DNA of 64,000 nucleotides from Streptomyces sp. CB01881 (lineage in GTDB: Bacteria; Actinomycetota; Actinomycetes; Streptomycetales; Streptomycetaceae), in the NCBI RefSeq assembly GCF_002953255.1, contig NZ_CP026498.1, positions 1,342,870 to 1,406,869 of the forward strand, written 5' to 3'. Both the position numbers and the translations under genes were made by a program. The notes under the pieces are model-generated. The model did not search any database. It had not been told where the DNA came from and saw nothing but the letters and a program-made list of their open reading frames with translations. Numbering within the stretch: the stretch's first letter is position 1; every line of letters starts with the position of its first letter. Shown piece by piece: positions 25,161 through 34,103 of the stretch.

Positions 25161-25745
25161 TCACCTCCCGGCGGTGAGCGGCCGGAGCGGTCGCAGCAGC
25201 GGGCGGTGGCGTTCGAGAGCCTCCAGCTCGCGTTGCAGCGGCGGCTTGGGCACGGCGAGGACCGGGCAGGTCGCGTGCCGGACGCAGTAGGCCGTGACGG
25301 ACGGGCGCAGCGCGCGGGCGAGCACGCCGCGGACACCGGCTCCCAGGACGAGCACGTCCCCGGGGCGGTCGGCGGAGCGGACCAGCGCCTGACCGGTCTC
25401 GCCGCGGACGGTCTGGCTGCACAGCCGGACGCCCGCGTGCCCGCCGCCGAACGCCTCGTCGAGGGCCTGGCGCAGCCGGACGGCGGCCGTGTCGCGGCAG
25501 GCGGTGAGCAGCGGCGGGCACGGGGAGCGGCGGTAGCCGAACTCGCCGCCGGGCGGGGTCCAGCAGTGCACGGCGAGCACCTCGGCGTCGGTGCGGCGCG
25601 CCTCGGCGACGGCGTGGTGCAGGGCGGCGAGGCTGCCGAGCGATCCGCTGACCCCGACCACGATCCGGCGGTGGCCCTCGTGTGCGTCGTACGCGTCGTA
25701 CGTGTCGAACGCTTCGGTGCCCGTCCCGGCGCCGTTGTCCGCCAT
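25161..25745 (-). CDS. Universal stress protein (UspA) family
   Basis: 194 residues, ATG at 25745. The core Usp domain runs from HRRIVVGVSGSLGSLAALHH through AVHCWTPP and LVRSADRPGDVLVLGAGVRG to CVRHATCPVLAVPKP. The Gly-x-x-Gly-x9-Gly-Ser nucleotide-binding motif near the C-terminus is only partly kept, so ATP binding is uncertain. The protein is cytoplasmic. An acidic Tyr/Asp-rich leader of about 25 residues precedes the domain, and a basic tail follows it. Confidence 0.88.
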   Translation of the reverse strand: MADNGAGTGTEAFDTYDAYDAHEGHRRIVVGVSGSLGSLAALHHAVAEARRTDAEVLAVHCWTPPGGEFGYRRSPCPPLLTACRDTAAVRLRQALDEAFGGGHAGVRLCSQTVRGETGQALVRSADRPGDVLVLGAGVRGVLARALRPSVTAYCVRHATCPVLAVPKPPLQRELEALERHRPLLRPLRPLTAGR

Positions 25746-26159
25746 GGCCCTGCCCGTCCTTCCGGCTGCTGCTGAGGTGCTGTCGGTTCCAGCAAAGCCG
25801 GGCGGTGTGCGGCCGGGCCGTTCGTTGACGGAGCTCTGACGCGCGCGGGGCCGTTCCGTACGCGGTCCTGACGTCAGGAGGGCGCGGGCGTCAAGGAGGT
25901 GAGGCCGGGGGCGGCCCGGCTGCTGGCGGCCCACCGCGAACTCCACGGACGGCGGGCCCGGGGCCGAGGCGGGCCGGACGCCGGCCGGGCCCCGGGCGCC
26001 GGGCGGACGCCGGGCGCCGGGCGGACGCCGGGCCGGGCCTCCTCCCCGGACTCCCGCAGCCGGGCCCCGGACGCCTTCCGCGTCCGGGGCCCGGCCGGCC
26101 GTCACCGGCCCGTCGTCAGTACGTCGTCGGTACGTCGTCAGTGGGCCGCCAGCGGGCCG
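25746..26159. other. Intergenic region with short GC-rich repeats
   Basis: No convincing gene. GCCGGGCGGAC-type repeats lie around 25985-26035 and a GTACGTCGTC repeat near 26115-26140. The region separates the stress-protein unit from the end of the nitrate operon. Confidence 0.45.
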
Positions 26160-27518
26160 TCAGCCCGCCGCGCGGGGCCGCAGCCAGACCGCCCAGGTGA
26201 GCGCCGAACAGAACAGGTACGCCGCCAGGAAGCCCAGGTAGGCGGCGTCGCCGTTGTGGCTGGCGAGGAAGGACTGCCGGAAGGCCAGGTTGACCAGGAC
26301 CCCTCCGAACGCGCCCACCGCGCCGGCCAGTCCGATCAGCGCGGCCGAGCGGCGGCGGGAGTCGGACTCCGCGGCCTCCGGGTCGGCTCCGGCCGCCACG
26401 GCGGCCCGGGCCCGGGCCTGGTAGTGGGCCGGGATCATCTTGTACGTCGAGCCGTTGCCGATGCCGCTGAGCACGAAGAGCGCGATGAAGCCGGAGAGGA
26501 AGAGCGGCAGCGAGTGGGCCCGTGAGGCGGCCAGGACGACCGCCGTCCCGGCGCCCATCGCGACGAAGGTGGAGAGGGTGACCACGGCGCCGCCCCAGCG
26601 GTCGGCCAGCCGGCCGCCCACCGGGCGCAGCAGCGAGCCCAGCAGCGGGCCGAGGAAGGTCAGCGCGGCCGCCTTGACCGGGGTGTCGAAGCGGTCGTGG
26701 AACTGCACCTGGAGCACCTGGCCGAAGGCGAAGCCGAAGCCGATGAACGAACCGAAGGTGCCGATGTACAGGGTGGAGACCGCCCAGCCGTACGGGTCCC
26801 GGGCCACCTCGCCCAGCGCCCGGCCCTGGCCCCGCGGCGGGGCGGCCAGGTTGTCCATCCGGGTCCAGGCGCCGGTCGCGGCGAGCACGATCAGCGGCAG
26901 GTAGAGCAGCGGCAGCAGCCGGGGATGGGCCGCACCCGCGGTGGCCAGGACGAACAGGCCGAGCAGTTGGACGGCCGGGACGCCCAGGTTGCCGCCGCCC
27001 GCGTTGATGCCGAGCGCCCAGCCCTTGAGGCGGTGCGGGTAGAAGGCGTTGATGTTGGCCATCGAGGAGGCGAAGTTGCCGCCGCCGACACCGGCGACAC
27101 AGGCCACCGCGAGCAGGGTGCCGTAGGAGACGCCGGGGGTGAGCACCAGGGCCGCCAGCGCGGTGGGCACGAGCAGCAGCAGGGCGCTGACCACCGTCCA
27201 GTTCCGGCCACCGAACCGGGCCACCGCGAAGGTGTACGGCAGGCGCAGCAGGGCGCCGAGGGCGGTGGGCAGGGCGGTGAGGGTGAACTTGCCGGCGGTG
27301 TCGATGTGGTACTCGGGGCCGAGGAAGAGCACCAGGACGGACCAGAGGCTCCAGACGGAGAAGCCGATGTGCTCGGAGAGCACGGAGTAGACCAGGTTGC
27401 GGCGGGCGATCCGGGCGCCGGTCCGCTCCCAGAAGGCGACGTCCTCCGGGTCCCAGTGGGTGAGCGGGCCGGTGCCGGCTCTGCCGCCGGCGGGCTGCGT
27501 CTCGACGACGACACTCAT
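26160..27518 (-). CDS. narK: Nitrate/nitrite transporter, MFS NarK family
   Basis: 452 residues, ATG at 27518 with GAAGGAGA upstream, overlapping the nirD stop by two bases. Twelve membrane segments are expected. The nitrate-signature region is visible as VGGGNFASSMANINAFYP, preceded by ARFGGRNWTVVSALLL. A second conserved stretch, LSGIGNGSTYKMIPAHYQ, holds the other signature. It imports nitrate or exports nitrite at the cell membrane. It is the last gene of the minus-strand nitrate assimilation operon, supplying substrate to NasA. Confidence 0.95.
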   Translation of the reverse strand: MSVVVETQPAGGRAGTGPLTHWDPEDVAFWERTGARIARRNLVYSVLSEHIGFSVWSLWSVLVLFLGPEYHIDTAGKFTLTALPTALGALLRLPYTFAVARFGGRNWTVVSALLLLVPTALAALVLTPGVSYGTLLAVACVAGVGGGNFASSMANINAFYPHRLKGWALGINAGGGNLGVPAVQLLGLFVLATAGAAHPRLLPLLYLPLIVLAATGAWTRMDNLAAPPRGQGRALGEVARDPYGWAVSTLYIGTFGSFIGFGFAFGQVLQVQFHDRFDTPVKAAALTFLGPLLGSLLRPVGGRLADRWGGAVVTLSTFVAMGAGTAVVLAASRAHSLPLFLSGFIALFVLSGIGNGSTYKMIPAHYQARARAAVAAGADPEAAESDSRRRSAALIGLAGAVGAFGGVLVNLAFRQSFLASHNGDAAYLGFLAAYLFCSALTWAVWLRPRAAG

Positions 27519-27889
27519 GCGGCACTCTCCTTCGCTGCGCGGGCGGTCGGGTCGGCGGTCCGGACCGGCCAGAGCCTGAGGACGGCGGGGCTTCCGTCGG
27601 GGGCGGTGTCCTCGTCCAGGCAACGGCCGTCGGTGAGGTCGAAGACCTGCTTGTACATCGGCGAGGCCAGGGTGGGCCGGTCGCCGCGGCTGCCGAGCAG
27701 TCCGCGCGAGAGGACGTGGGCGCCGCTGAACGGGTCGAGGTTGTCGACGGCGTGCAGGCCGCCGGTGCGGTCGCGGAAGACGGCCACCTGGGCGCCGTCG
27801 AGCAGCACGGCCACGCCGCGGCCGGGTTGCAGGTCGTCGAGGGTGCAGACGGGTTGCCAGCGGGTGCCGTCGTGGATCTCCACGGTCAC
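27515..27889 (-). CDS. nirD: Nitrite reductase [NAD(P)H] small subunit
   Basis: 124 residues, GTG at 27889 overlapping the nirB stop by four bases. The Rieske-like fold is recognisable (WQPVCTLDDLQPGRGVAVLL, VAVFRDRTGGLHAVDN, DPFSGAHVLSRG). The Cys and His cluster ligands of true Rieske proteins are absent, as is normal for NirD. It partners NirB in six-electron reduction of nitrite to ammonium in the cytoplasm. Confidence 0.95.
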   Translation of the reverse strand: MTVEIHDGTRWQPVCTLDDLQPGRGVAVLLDGAQVAVFRDRTGGLHAVDNLDPFSGAHVLSRGLLGSRGDRPTLASPMYKQVFDLTDGRCLDEDTAPDGSPAVLRLWPVRTADPTARAAKESAA

Positions 27890-30480
27890 GGGGTGAGCAC
27901 CTCCAGTCGGGGACCGGCCACCAGGACCGGGGTGGGGGTGGTGAGGATGCGCCCGTCCTCGTCGGGGCGGGCGGGGCGGATCTGGCCGCGTTCGGGGACG
28001 AAGGTGACGGCCGGGTCGGGGGTGCCGGGGGCGTTGACGAAGGAGGCGAAGCGGCGCAGCCGTTCGGGGTCGGCCAGGGTGGCGGCCCATTCGTCCTGAT
28101 AGCCGTCGATGTGACGTGCCATCAGTTCGTCGAGCTCGGCGGCGATGCCGAGCGAGTCGTCGATCACCACGGCGCGCAGGTGGTCCAGGCCGCCCTCCAG
28201 CCGGTCCAGCCAGACCGAGGTGCGTTCCAGGCGGTCGGCGGTGCGGATGTAGAACATCAGGTAGCGGTCGATGGTGCGGATCAGCGTCTCGCGGTCCAGG
28301 TCGGCGGCCAGCAGGTCGGCGTGACGGGGCGTCATGCCGCCGTTGCCGCCGACGTAGAGGTTCCAGCCGGCCGAGGTGGCGATGATGCCGAAGTCCTTGC
28401 TCTGCGCCTCCGCGCACTCGCGGGCGCAGCCGGAGACCGCGGACTTGAGCTTGTGCGGGGAGCGCAGCCCCCGGTAGCGCAGCTCCAGTTCGATCGCGAG
28501 GGCGACGGAGTCCTGCACGCCGTAGCGGCACCAGGTCTCGCCGACGCAGGACTTCACGGTGCGTAGCGCCTTGCCGTAGGCGTGGCCGGATTCGAAGCCG
28601 GCGTCGACCAGTCGGCCCCAGATGCCGGGTAGCTGGTCCACGCTGGCGCCGAAGAGGTCGATCCGCTGGCCTCCGGTGATCTTGGTGTAGAGACCGTAGT
28701 CGCGGGCGATCTCGCCGATGGTGATCAGGCCCTCGGGGGTGATCTCACCACCGGGGACCCGCGGCACCACCGAGTAGGAGCCGTTGCGCTGGAGGTTGGC
28801 GAGGAAGTGGTCGTTGGAGTCCTGAAGCGCGGCCTGTTCGCCGTCCAGGATGTGACCGCCGCCGAGGCTGGCCAGGATGGAGGCGACGGTCGGCTTGCAG
28901 ACCTCGCAGCCCTCGCCGCGGCCGTGGCGGTCGAGGAGTTCGGAGAATCCGGAGATGCCGGTGACCCGGACGATCTCGTACAGCTCGGCGCGGGTCTGCG
29001 GGAAGTGCTCGCAGAGGCCGGTCTGGGTGGCGACACCGTTGGCCGCCAGCTCCTCGGTGACGACGGTGGTCAGCTGCTTGATGCAGCTGCCGCAGCCGGT
29101 GCCGGCCCGGGTGCACTTCTTGACCGCGGCGACGGACTCGCAGCCCTGCTCGTGGACGGCGGCCCGGACGGCGCCCTGGGTGACGTTGTGGCAGGAGCAG
29201 AGCACCGCGTCGTCGGGGAGCGCGACGGGGCCTGCGGCGGCGAACCCGGCGGGCAGCACAAGCTGTTCGGGCGCCGTGGTGAGCGGCTTGCCGCCCATGG
29301 CCAGCGGCCGCAGGGTGCCGTAGGCCTCGGTGTCGCCGACCAGGACACCGCCGAGCAGCGCCCCGTCGGCGCCGATCACGAGCTTGCGGTAGACGCCGAG
29401 CCGGCTGTCGCTGTACAGCACGTCGAGGGCGCCCTCGGCGGTGCCGTGCGGGTCGCCGAAGCTGGCCACGTCGACGCCGAGCAGCTTGAGCTTGGTGGAG
29501 GTGTCGGCGCCGGTGAAGCCGGTGCCGGGGCTGCCGGCCAGCGCGCGGGCGGCGGTCTCGGCCATCTGGTAGCCGGGCGCCACCAGGCCGTAGACCCGGC
29601 CGTCCACGGTCAGGGCGCACTCGCCGATGGCCAGCACGGCCGGGTCGGCGGTGCGGCAGTGCTCGTCCACCACGATGCCGCCGCGCGCGCCGACCGGCAG
29701 CTCGCAGTCGCGGGCCAGCTGGTCGCGGGGGCGGACGCCGGCCGAGAAGACCACCAGGTCGGCGGTGAGTTCGCGGCCGTCGGAGAGGGCTAGCGCGCGG
29801 GCGCGGCCGTCGGCGGCGGTCTCCACGCCGCTGGCGCCGGCGCCGGTGTGGACGGTGACGCCGAGGTCCTCGATCTTGCGCCGGAGCAGTTCGCCGCCGC
29901 CCTCGTCGACCTGGACGGCCATCAGCCGGGGCGCGAACTCGACCACGTGGGTGGCCACGCCCATCGCCCGCAGGGCGCCCGCGGCCTCCAGGCCGAGCAG
30001 GCCTCCGCCGACCACCACGCCGGTCTTGGCGTGCTCGGCGTCCGCGCGGATGGCGTCCAGGTCCTCGATCGTGCGGTAGACGTGGCAGCCGGCCGCGTCC
30101 CGGCCGGGGACGGGCGGTACGAACGGGACCGAGCCGGTGGCCAGCACCAGGGCGTCGTAGCGGAGTCGGTGGCCGGCCCGGGTGGTCACGGTGCGGGCGG
30201 CGCGGTCCACGGCGGTGACCGGGTCACCGAGGCGCAGGTCGATGCCGTGCTCGGCGAGGAAGCCGGGCGGGCAGAGCGTGAGGTCCTCGGCGGTACGGCC
30301 GTTGAACAGCGAGCTGAGGTGGACGCGGTCGTACGCGGGGCGCGGTTCCTCGGCGAGCACGGTGATCCGCCAGCTCCCGGCGCCGGGCTGCTCGGCGAAG
30401 GCCTCCAGGAAGCGCTGGCCTACCATGCCGTGGCCGACGAGGACGAGGTCCCTTGGTCGGTCGGGCGTGTGCGCTGTCAT
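27886..30480 (-). CDS. nirB: Assimilatory nitrite reductase large subunit
   Basis: 864 residues, ATG at 30480 after GAGGAG. Domain order: FAD/NAD(P)-binding oxidoreductase from VLVGHGMVGQRFLEAF with a second Rossmann motif GVVVGGGLLGLEAAGA; a BFD-like [2Fe-2S] region with CSCHNVTQGAVRAAV and CTRAGTGCGSC; then the siroheme/[4Fe-4S] reductase domain with SCVGETWCRYG and SGCARECAEAQSKD carrying the cluster cysteines. It reduces nitrite to ammonium with NAD(P)H. Siroheme may be supplied by the chelatase encoded at 35246. A 126-base G-rich gap separates it from the preceding FAD gene. Confidence 0.97.
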   Translation of the reverse strand: MTAHTPDRPRDLVLVGHGMVGQRFLEAFAEQPGAGSWRITVLAEEPRPAYDRVHLSSLFNGRTAEDLTLCPPGFLAEHGIDLRLGDPVTAVDRAARTVTTRAGHRLRYDALVLATGSVPFVPPVPGRDAAGCHVYRTIEDLDAIRADAEHAKTGVVVGGGLLGLEAAGALRAMGVATHVVEFAPRLMAVQVDEGGGELLRRKIEDLGVTVHTGAGASGVETAADGRARALALSDGRELTADLVVFSAGVRPRDQLARDCELPVGARGGIVVDEHCRTADPAVLAIGECALTVDGRVYGLVAPGYQMAETAARALAGSPGTGFTGADTSTKLKLLGVDVASFGDPHGTAEGALDVLYSDSRLGVYRKLVIGADGALLGGVLVGDTEAYGTLRPLAMGGKPLTTAPEQLVLPAGFAAAGPVALPDDAVLCSCHNVTQGAVRAAVHEQGCESVAAVKKCTRAGTGCGSCIKQLTTVVTEELAANGVATQTGLCEHFPQTRAELYEIVRVTGISGFSELLDRHGRGEGCEVCKPTVASILASLGGGHILDGEQAALQDSNDHFLANLQRNGSYSVVPRVPGGEITPEGLITIGEIARDYGLYTKITGGQRIDLFGASVDQLPGIWGRLVDAGFESGHAYGKALRTVKSCVGETWCRYGVQDSVALAIELELRYRGLRSPHKLKSAVSGCARECAEAQSKDFGIIATSAGWNLYVGGNGGMTPRHADLLAADLDRETLIRTIDRYLMFYIRTADRLERTSVWLDRLEGGLDHLRAVVIDDSLGIAAELDELMARHIDGYQDEWAATLADPERLRRFASFVNAPGTPDPAVTFVPERGQIRPARPDEDGRILTTPTPVLVAGPRLEVLTP

Positions 30481-30606
30481 CGCGATGCTCCTCGGGGTCG
30501 TGCGGGGGGGTGCGGGTGGGAGTGGTGGCGTCAAGGGGGGTGCGGCGTCGGAGGGGACTGGGGTTTCAGGGGGCCGGGGCGTCAGGGGGCCGGGGCGGCC
30601 GGGCGT

Positions 30607-31815
30607 TCAGGTGAGCAGGTGGAGGGGGTGGCCGGTGAGCGGGTCGTCGCGCCGCCAGGCCTCGGCCAGGGTGTCGACGCCGGCGAGGTCGCCGAACAGG
30701 ATGGCGCCGACCAGCCGGTCACCGCGCAGGACGAGCTTCTTGTAGCTGCCGCGGGTCGCGTCGGTGAGCCTGAGCACGTCGAGGCCGGGGTCGAGGGTCT
30801 CGTCCACGGCGCCGAAGGCCGCGTACTCCAGGCCGCCGGTGCTGAGCCGGGCCGGGGGCCGGGAGCCGGTGTAGCGGGCGTCCGGATCGGCGCCGGACAG
30901 GCGCAGCGCCAGAACGTCGGCCTGGTCCCAGGCGGGCAGCGCCAGGCCGTGGACGGTGGACCGGTGCTCGGCGCAGTCGCCGATCGCGTGCACCCCGGGT
31001 ACGGCGGTGGCGAGCGCGTCGTCGACCAGCACCCCGGTGGCGACCGGCAGGCCCGCGGCGTGCGCGAGGGCGGTCCGCGGGCGGGTGCCGCAGGCCAGCA
31101 CCACCAGGTCGCAGTCCAGGACATAGCCGCTCGCCAACTCGACGCCGGTGACGCGCTCCTCGCCGCGCAGTGCGCGGGCCCGGTTGCCGGGATAGGTCTC
31201 GACCCCGAGTGCCCGCAGCCGGGACCGCAGCACCTCGCCGGCCTCCGCATCGAGTTGACGCTCAATCAGATACGGGCCCTGGTGGACGACTTCGACCGGA
31301 ACGCCGAGCGTCGCCAGCGCCCGGGCGGCGCTCACCCCGAGCACCCCGCCGCCGATCACGACCGCCCGGCGGGCGCCGACGGCGTCCTCCGCCAGCCGGG
31401 CGGAGTCGTCCAGCGTGCGCAGGGTGTGGACGCCCTCGGTCAGACCGCTGCCGTCCGCGCGGCGCAGGCCGCGGATGGGTGGCAGCACCGGGTTGGAGCC
31501 GGTGGCGAGCACCAGCTCGTCCCACGGCTCCACGGTGCCGTCGGCGAGGCCGAGCGTACGGGCGGCGGTGTCGAGCGCCACCACCTCGCAGCCGGGCCTC
31601 GGCTCGGCCCCGCCCAGCGGCAGTGCGATCGCCTCGGTGTCGTACCGGCCGGTGAGCACGTCGGCGAGCAGCACCCGGTTGTAGGGGGCGCGGGCCTCGG
31701 CGCCGTAGACGGTGACCCGGCCGGCGCCGCCCAGCGCGGTGTGGCGCTCGGCGAACCTGGCCGCGGCCATGCCGCCGCCGACCACCGCGATCCTGCGGTC
31801 CTTCGCCGTCCTCAT
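30607..31815 (-). CDS. NAD(P)/FAD oxidoreductase, nitrate reductase electron transfer subunit
   Basis: 402 residues, ATG at 31815 overlapping the nasA stop by four bases. Rossmann motifs are RIAVVGGGMAAARFAE (FAD) and AVVIGGGVLGVSAARAL (NAD). The third FAD motif is VPGVHAIGDCAEH. It resembles the N-terminal half of NirB and the NADH-dependent electron donors of assimilatory nitrate reductases. No Fe-S or rubredoxin domain is visible. Translational coupling to nasA argues that it passes electrons from NAD(P)H to NasA. Confidence 0.88.
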   Translation of the reverse strand: MRTAKDRRIAVVGGGMAAARFAERHTALGGAGRVTVYGAEARAPYNRVLLADVLTGRYDTEAIALPLGGAEPRPGCEVVALDTAARTLGLADGTVEPWDELVLATGSNPVLPPIRGLRRADGSGLTEGVHTLRTLDDSARLAEDAVGARRAVVIGGGVLGVSAARALATLGVPVEVVHQGPYLIERQLDAEAGEVLRSRLRALGVETYPGNRARALRGEERVTGVELASGYVLDCDLVVLACGTRPRTALAHAAGLPVATGVLVDDALATAVPGVHAIGDCAEHRSTVHGLALPAWDQADVLALRLSGADPDARYTGSRPPARLSTGGLEYAAFGAVDETLDPGLDVLRLTDATRGSYKKLVLRGDRLVGAILFGDLAGVDTLAEAWRRDDPLTGHPLHLLT

Positions 31816-33911
31816 GACGCCTCCCCTTCGGCCCGCTCGACGCGAACGGCACAGAGCTTGAACTCCGGCATCCGGGACACCGGGTCGAGCGCCGGGTTGG
31901 TGAGCGTGTTGGCCCGGCCGGCGCCCGGCCAGTGGAACGGCATGAAGACGGTGTCCGGCCGGATGGTGTCGGTGACCCGGGCCGGCGCCACCGCCCGGCC
32001 GCGCCTGCTGGTCACCGACACCAACTCGCCCTCGCCGACCGCGAGACGGGCGGCCAGCCGCGGGTGCAGCTCCACGAACGGTCCCGGCGCGGCGGCGTTC
32101 AGCTCCGGCACCCGCCGGGTCTGCGCGCCGCTCTGGTACTGGGCGAGCACCCGGCCGGTGGTCAGGTACAGCGGGTAGTCGCGGTCCGGCTCCTCGGCCG
32201 CCGGGCGATGGGTGACGCCGGCGAACCGGGCCCGGCCGTCGGGGGTGGCGAACCGGTCCAGGAAGAGCCGGGGCGTGCCCGGGTGCGCCGCGTCCGGGCA
32301 GGGCCAGAAGACGCCGTCCTCCGCCGCGATCCGCCGGTAGCTGATGCCCGCGTAGTCCGCGTCACCGCCGGCCGAGGCGCGGCGCAGCTCGTCGAAGACC
32401 GGCTCGGCCTCGGCCGGGAAGCCGTCCGGCACGCCCAGCCGGGCGGCGAGTTCGCGCAGCACCCAGAGCTCGCTGCGCACCCCCTCGGGCGGGTCCAGCG
32501 CGCGACGGCGGAGGATGACGCGGCCCTCCAGGTTGGTGGTGGTGCCGTCCTCCTCCGCCCACTGGGTGACCGGGAGCACCACGTCCGCCAGCCGGGCGGT
32601 CTCGGAGAGCACCGGGTCGGCGACGACCAGCAGGTCCAGCGCACGCAGCCGGCCCGCGACATGACCCGCGTTCGGCGCGGAGACCACCGGATTGGAGCCC
32701 GCCAGCAGCAGCGCCCGCACACCGCCGGGCTGCCCGAGCCCGTCCAGCAGCTCGTAGGCGGAGCGGCCCGCGCCGGGCAGCGCCTCCGGGTCGACGCCCC
32801 AGACGCCGGCCACGTGCGCCCGGGCCACCGGGTCCTCGATCGAGCGGTAGCCGGGGAGCTGGTCGGCCTTCTGGCCGTGCTCGCGGCCGCCCTGGCCGTT
32901 GCCCTGGCCGGTCAGGCAGCCGTACCCGGAGCGGGGCCGGCCGGCCTTGCCGGTGGCCAGGCAGAGGTCGATCCAGGCGCCGACGGTGTCCGTCCCCTTG
33001 CTCTGCTGCTCCGGGCCGCGCGCGGTCAGCACCATGCCGGTCGCCGCGCGGCCGAACAGCGCGGCGGCCTCCCGCAGCCGGGCCACCGGGACGCCGGTGA
33101 GCCGCTCCACCCGGTCGGGCCAGTGCGCCGTCGCGGCGGCGCGGGCCCGGTCGAAGCCGGTGGTCCGGGCGGCGACGAACTCCTCGTCCACCAGGCCGTC
33201 GGCGATGACCAGGTGGAGCAGGCCGAGCGCCAGCGCGAGGTCGCCGCCGGGCCGGGGCTGGAGGTGCAGGTCGGCCTCGGCCGCCGTCCGGGTGCGGCGC
33301 GGGTCGACCACGATCAACGTGCCGCCGTTCTCGCGGAGTTCGCGGAAGTAGCGGAGCGCGGGCGGCATCGTCTCGGCCGGGTTCGCGCCGACCAGGACCA
33401 GGCAGTCGGTGTGCGGGATGTCCTCCAGCGGGAACGGCAGCCCGCGGTCCAGCCCGAACGCCCTGCGGTGCGCGGCCGCCGCCGAGGACATGCAGAACCG
33501 GCCGTTGTAGTCGATGTTGGCGGTGCGCAGCACGACCCGGGCGAACTTGCCGAGCTGGTAGGCCTTCTCGTTGGTCAGCCCGCCGCCGCCGAACACCCCG
33601 ACGGCGTCCGCGCCGTGGCGCTCGCGGACCCCGGCCAGGCCCTCGGCCACCCGGGCCAGCGCCTCCGGCCAGCCCGCCGACCGCAGCGGCCCGCCCGGCC
33701 GGTCGCGCAGCAGCGGCCCGGTCAGCCGGACGTCCCGCGCCAGCAGCGCGGGCGCCGAACGGCCCTTGCCGCAGAGCGCGCCGCCGTTGACGGGGAAGCC
33801 GGGCCGCTCCAGCACCTCGGCCCCGGCCGCACCCACCTCGGGTCCGGTGCGCAGCCGCATGCCGCACTGCAACGAGCAGTACGGGCAGTGGGTGTCGGTG
33901 GTCGTCGTCAT
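31812..33911 (-). CDS. nasA: Assimilatory nitrate reductase catalytic subunit
   Basis: 699 residues, ATG at 33911. It is a molybdopterin oxidoreductase with an N-terminal [4Fe-4S] site formed by Cys9, Cys12, Cys16 and Cys47. Typical segments follow: VGVFGGGGLTNEKAYQLGKF, DYNGRFCMSSAAAAHRRAFG (with the Mo-ligand Cys region), LVGANPAETMPP and GYGCLTGQGNGQGGREHGQK. The C-terminal molybdopterin-dinucleotide domain contains YPLYLTTGRVLAQYQSG. It reduces nitrate to nitrite in the cytoplasm. It is the first gene of the operon and divergent from nnaR across a GlnR-like box. Confidence 0.96.
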   Translation of the reverse strand: MTTTTDTHCPYCSLQCGMRLRTGPEVGAAGAEVLERPGFPVNGGALCGKGRSAPALLARDVRLTGPLLRDRPGGPLRSAGWPEALARVAEGLAGVRERHGADAVGVFGGGGLTNEKAYQLGKFARVVLRTANIDYNGRFCMSSAAAAHRRAFGLDRGLPFPLEDIPHTDCLVLVGANPAETMPPALRYFRELRENGGTLIVVDPRRTRTAAEADLHLQPRPGGDLALALGLLHLVIADGLVDEEFVAARTTGFDRARAAATAHWPDRVERLTGVPVARLREAAALFGRAATGMVLTARGPEQQSKGTDTVGAWIDLCLATGKAGRPRSGYGCLTGQGNGQGGREHGQKADQLPGYRSIEDPVARAHVAGVWGVDPEALPGAGRSAYELLDGLGQPGGVRALLLAGSNPVVSAPNAGHVAGRLRALDLLVVADPVLSETARLADVVLPVTQWAEEDGTTTNLEGRVILRRRALDPPEGVRSELWVLRELAARLGVPDGFPAEAEPVFDELRRASAGGDADYAGISYRRIAAEDGVFWPCPDAAHPGTPRLFLDRFATPDGRARFAGVTHRPAAEEPDRDYPLYLTTGRVLAQYQSGAQTRRVPELNAAAPGPFVELHPRLAARLAVGEGELVSVTSRRGRAVAPARVTDTIRPDTVFMPFHWPGAGRANTLTNPALDPVSRMPEFKLCAVRVERAEGEAS

Positions 33912-34103
33912 GCCGATGAATCTGACCGCTGATCGTTTCGCCACCGGGTCCCCCGTGTTGCGCGCGCGGTACGCGTCGCTCACGCCGCCGCGGGGGCGGG
34001 GTGCGCGGCAGGACATCAGCCGTAACCGGGCGGGCGGATTCGCTAACGCGCAGGTGACGGGCGGGCAATCCCCACGTAACGCGGCCATCGCACCCTTGCG
34101 GCC
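33912..34103. promoter_or_regulatory. Divergent nasA-nnaR promoter region with GlnR-like box
   Basis: CTAAC (34043-34047), six bases, then GTGAC (34054-34058) fits the GlnR pattern of two TnAC half-sites six bases apart. A further GTAAC occurs at 34022 and another near 34076. In Streptomyces GlnR and NnaR co-activate nitrate assimilation genes under nitrogen limitation. The region serves both directions. Confidence 0.6.

Noticed and set aside
27515..27889. Functional Rieske ferredoxin
   Set aside because: The Cys/His ligands are missing; context and length identify NirD, which lacks the cluster.
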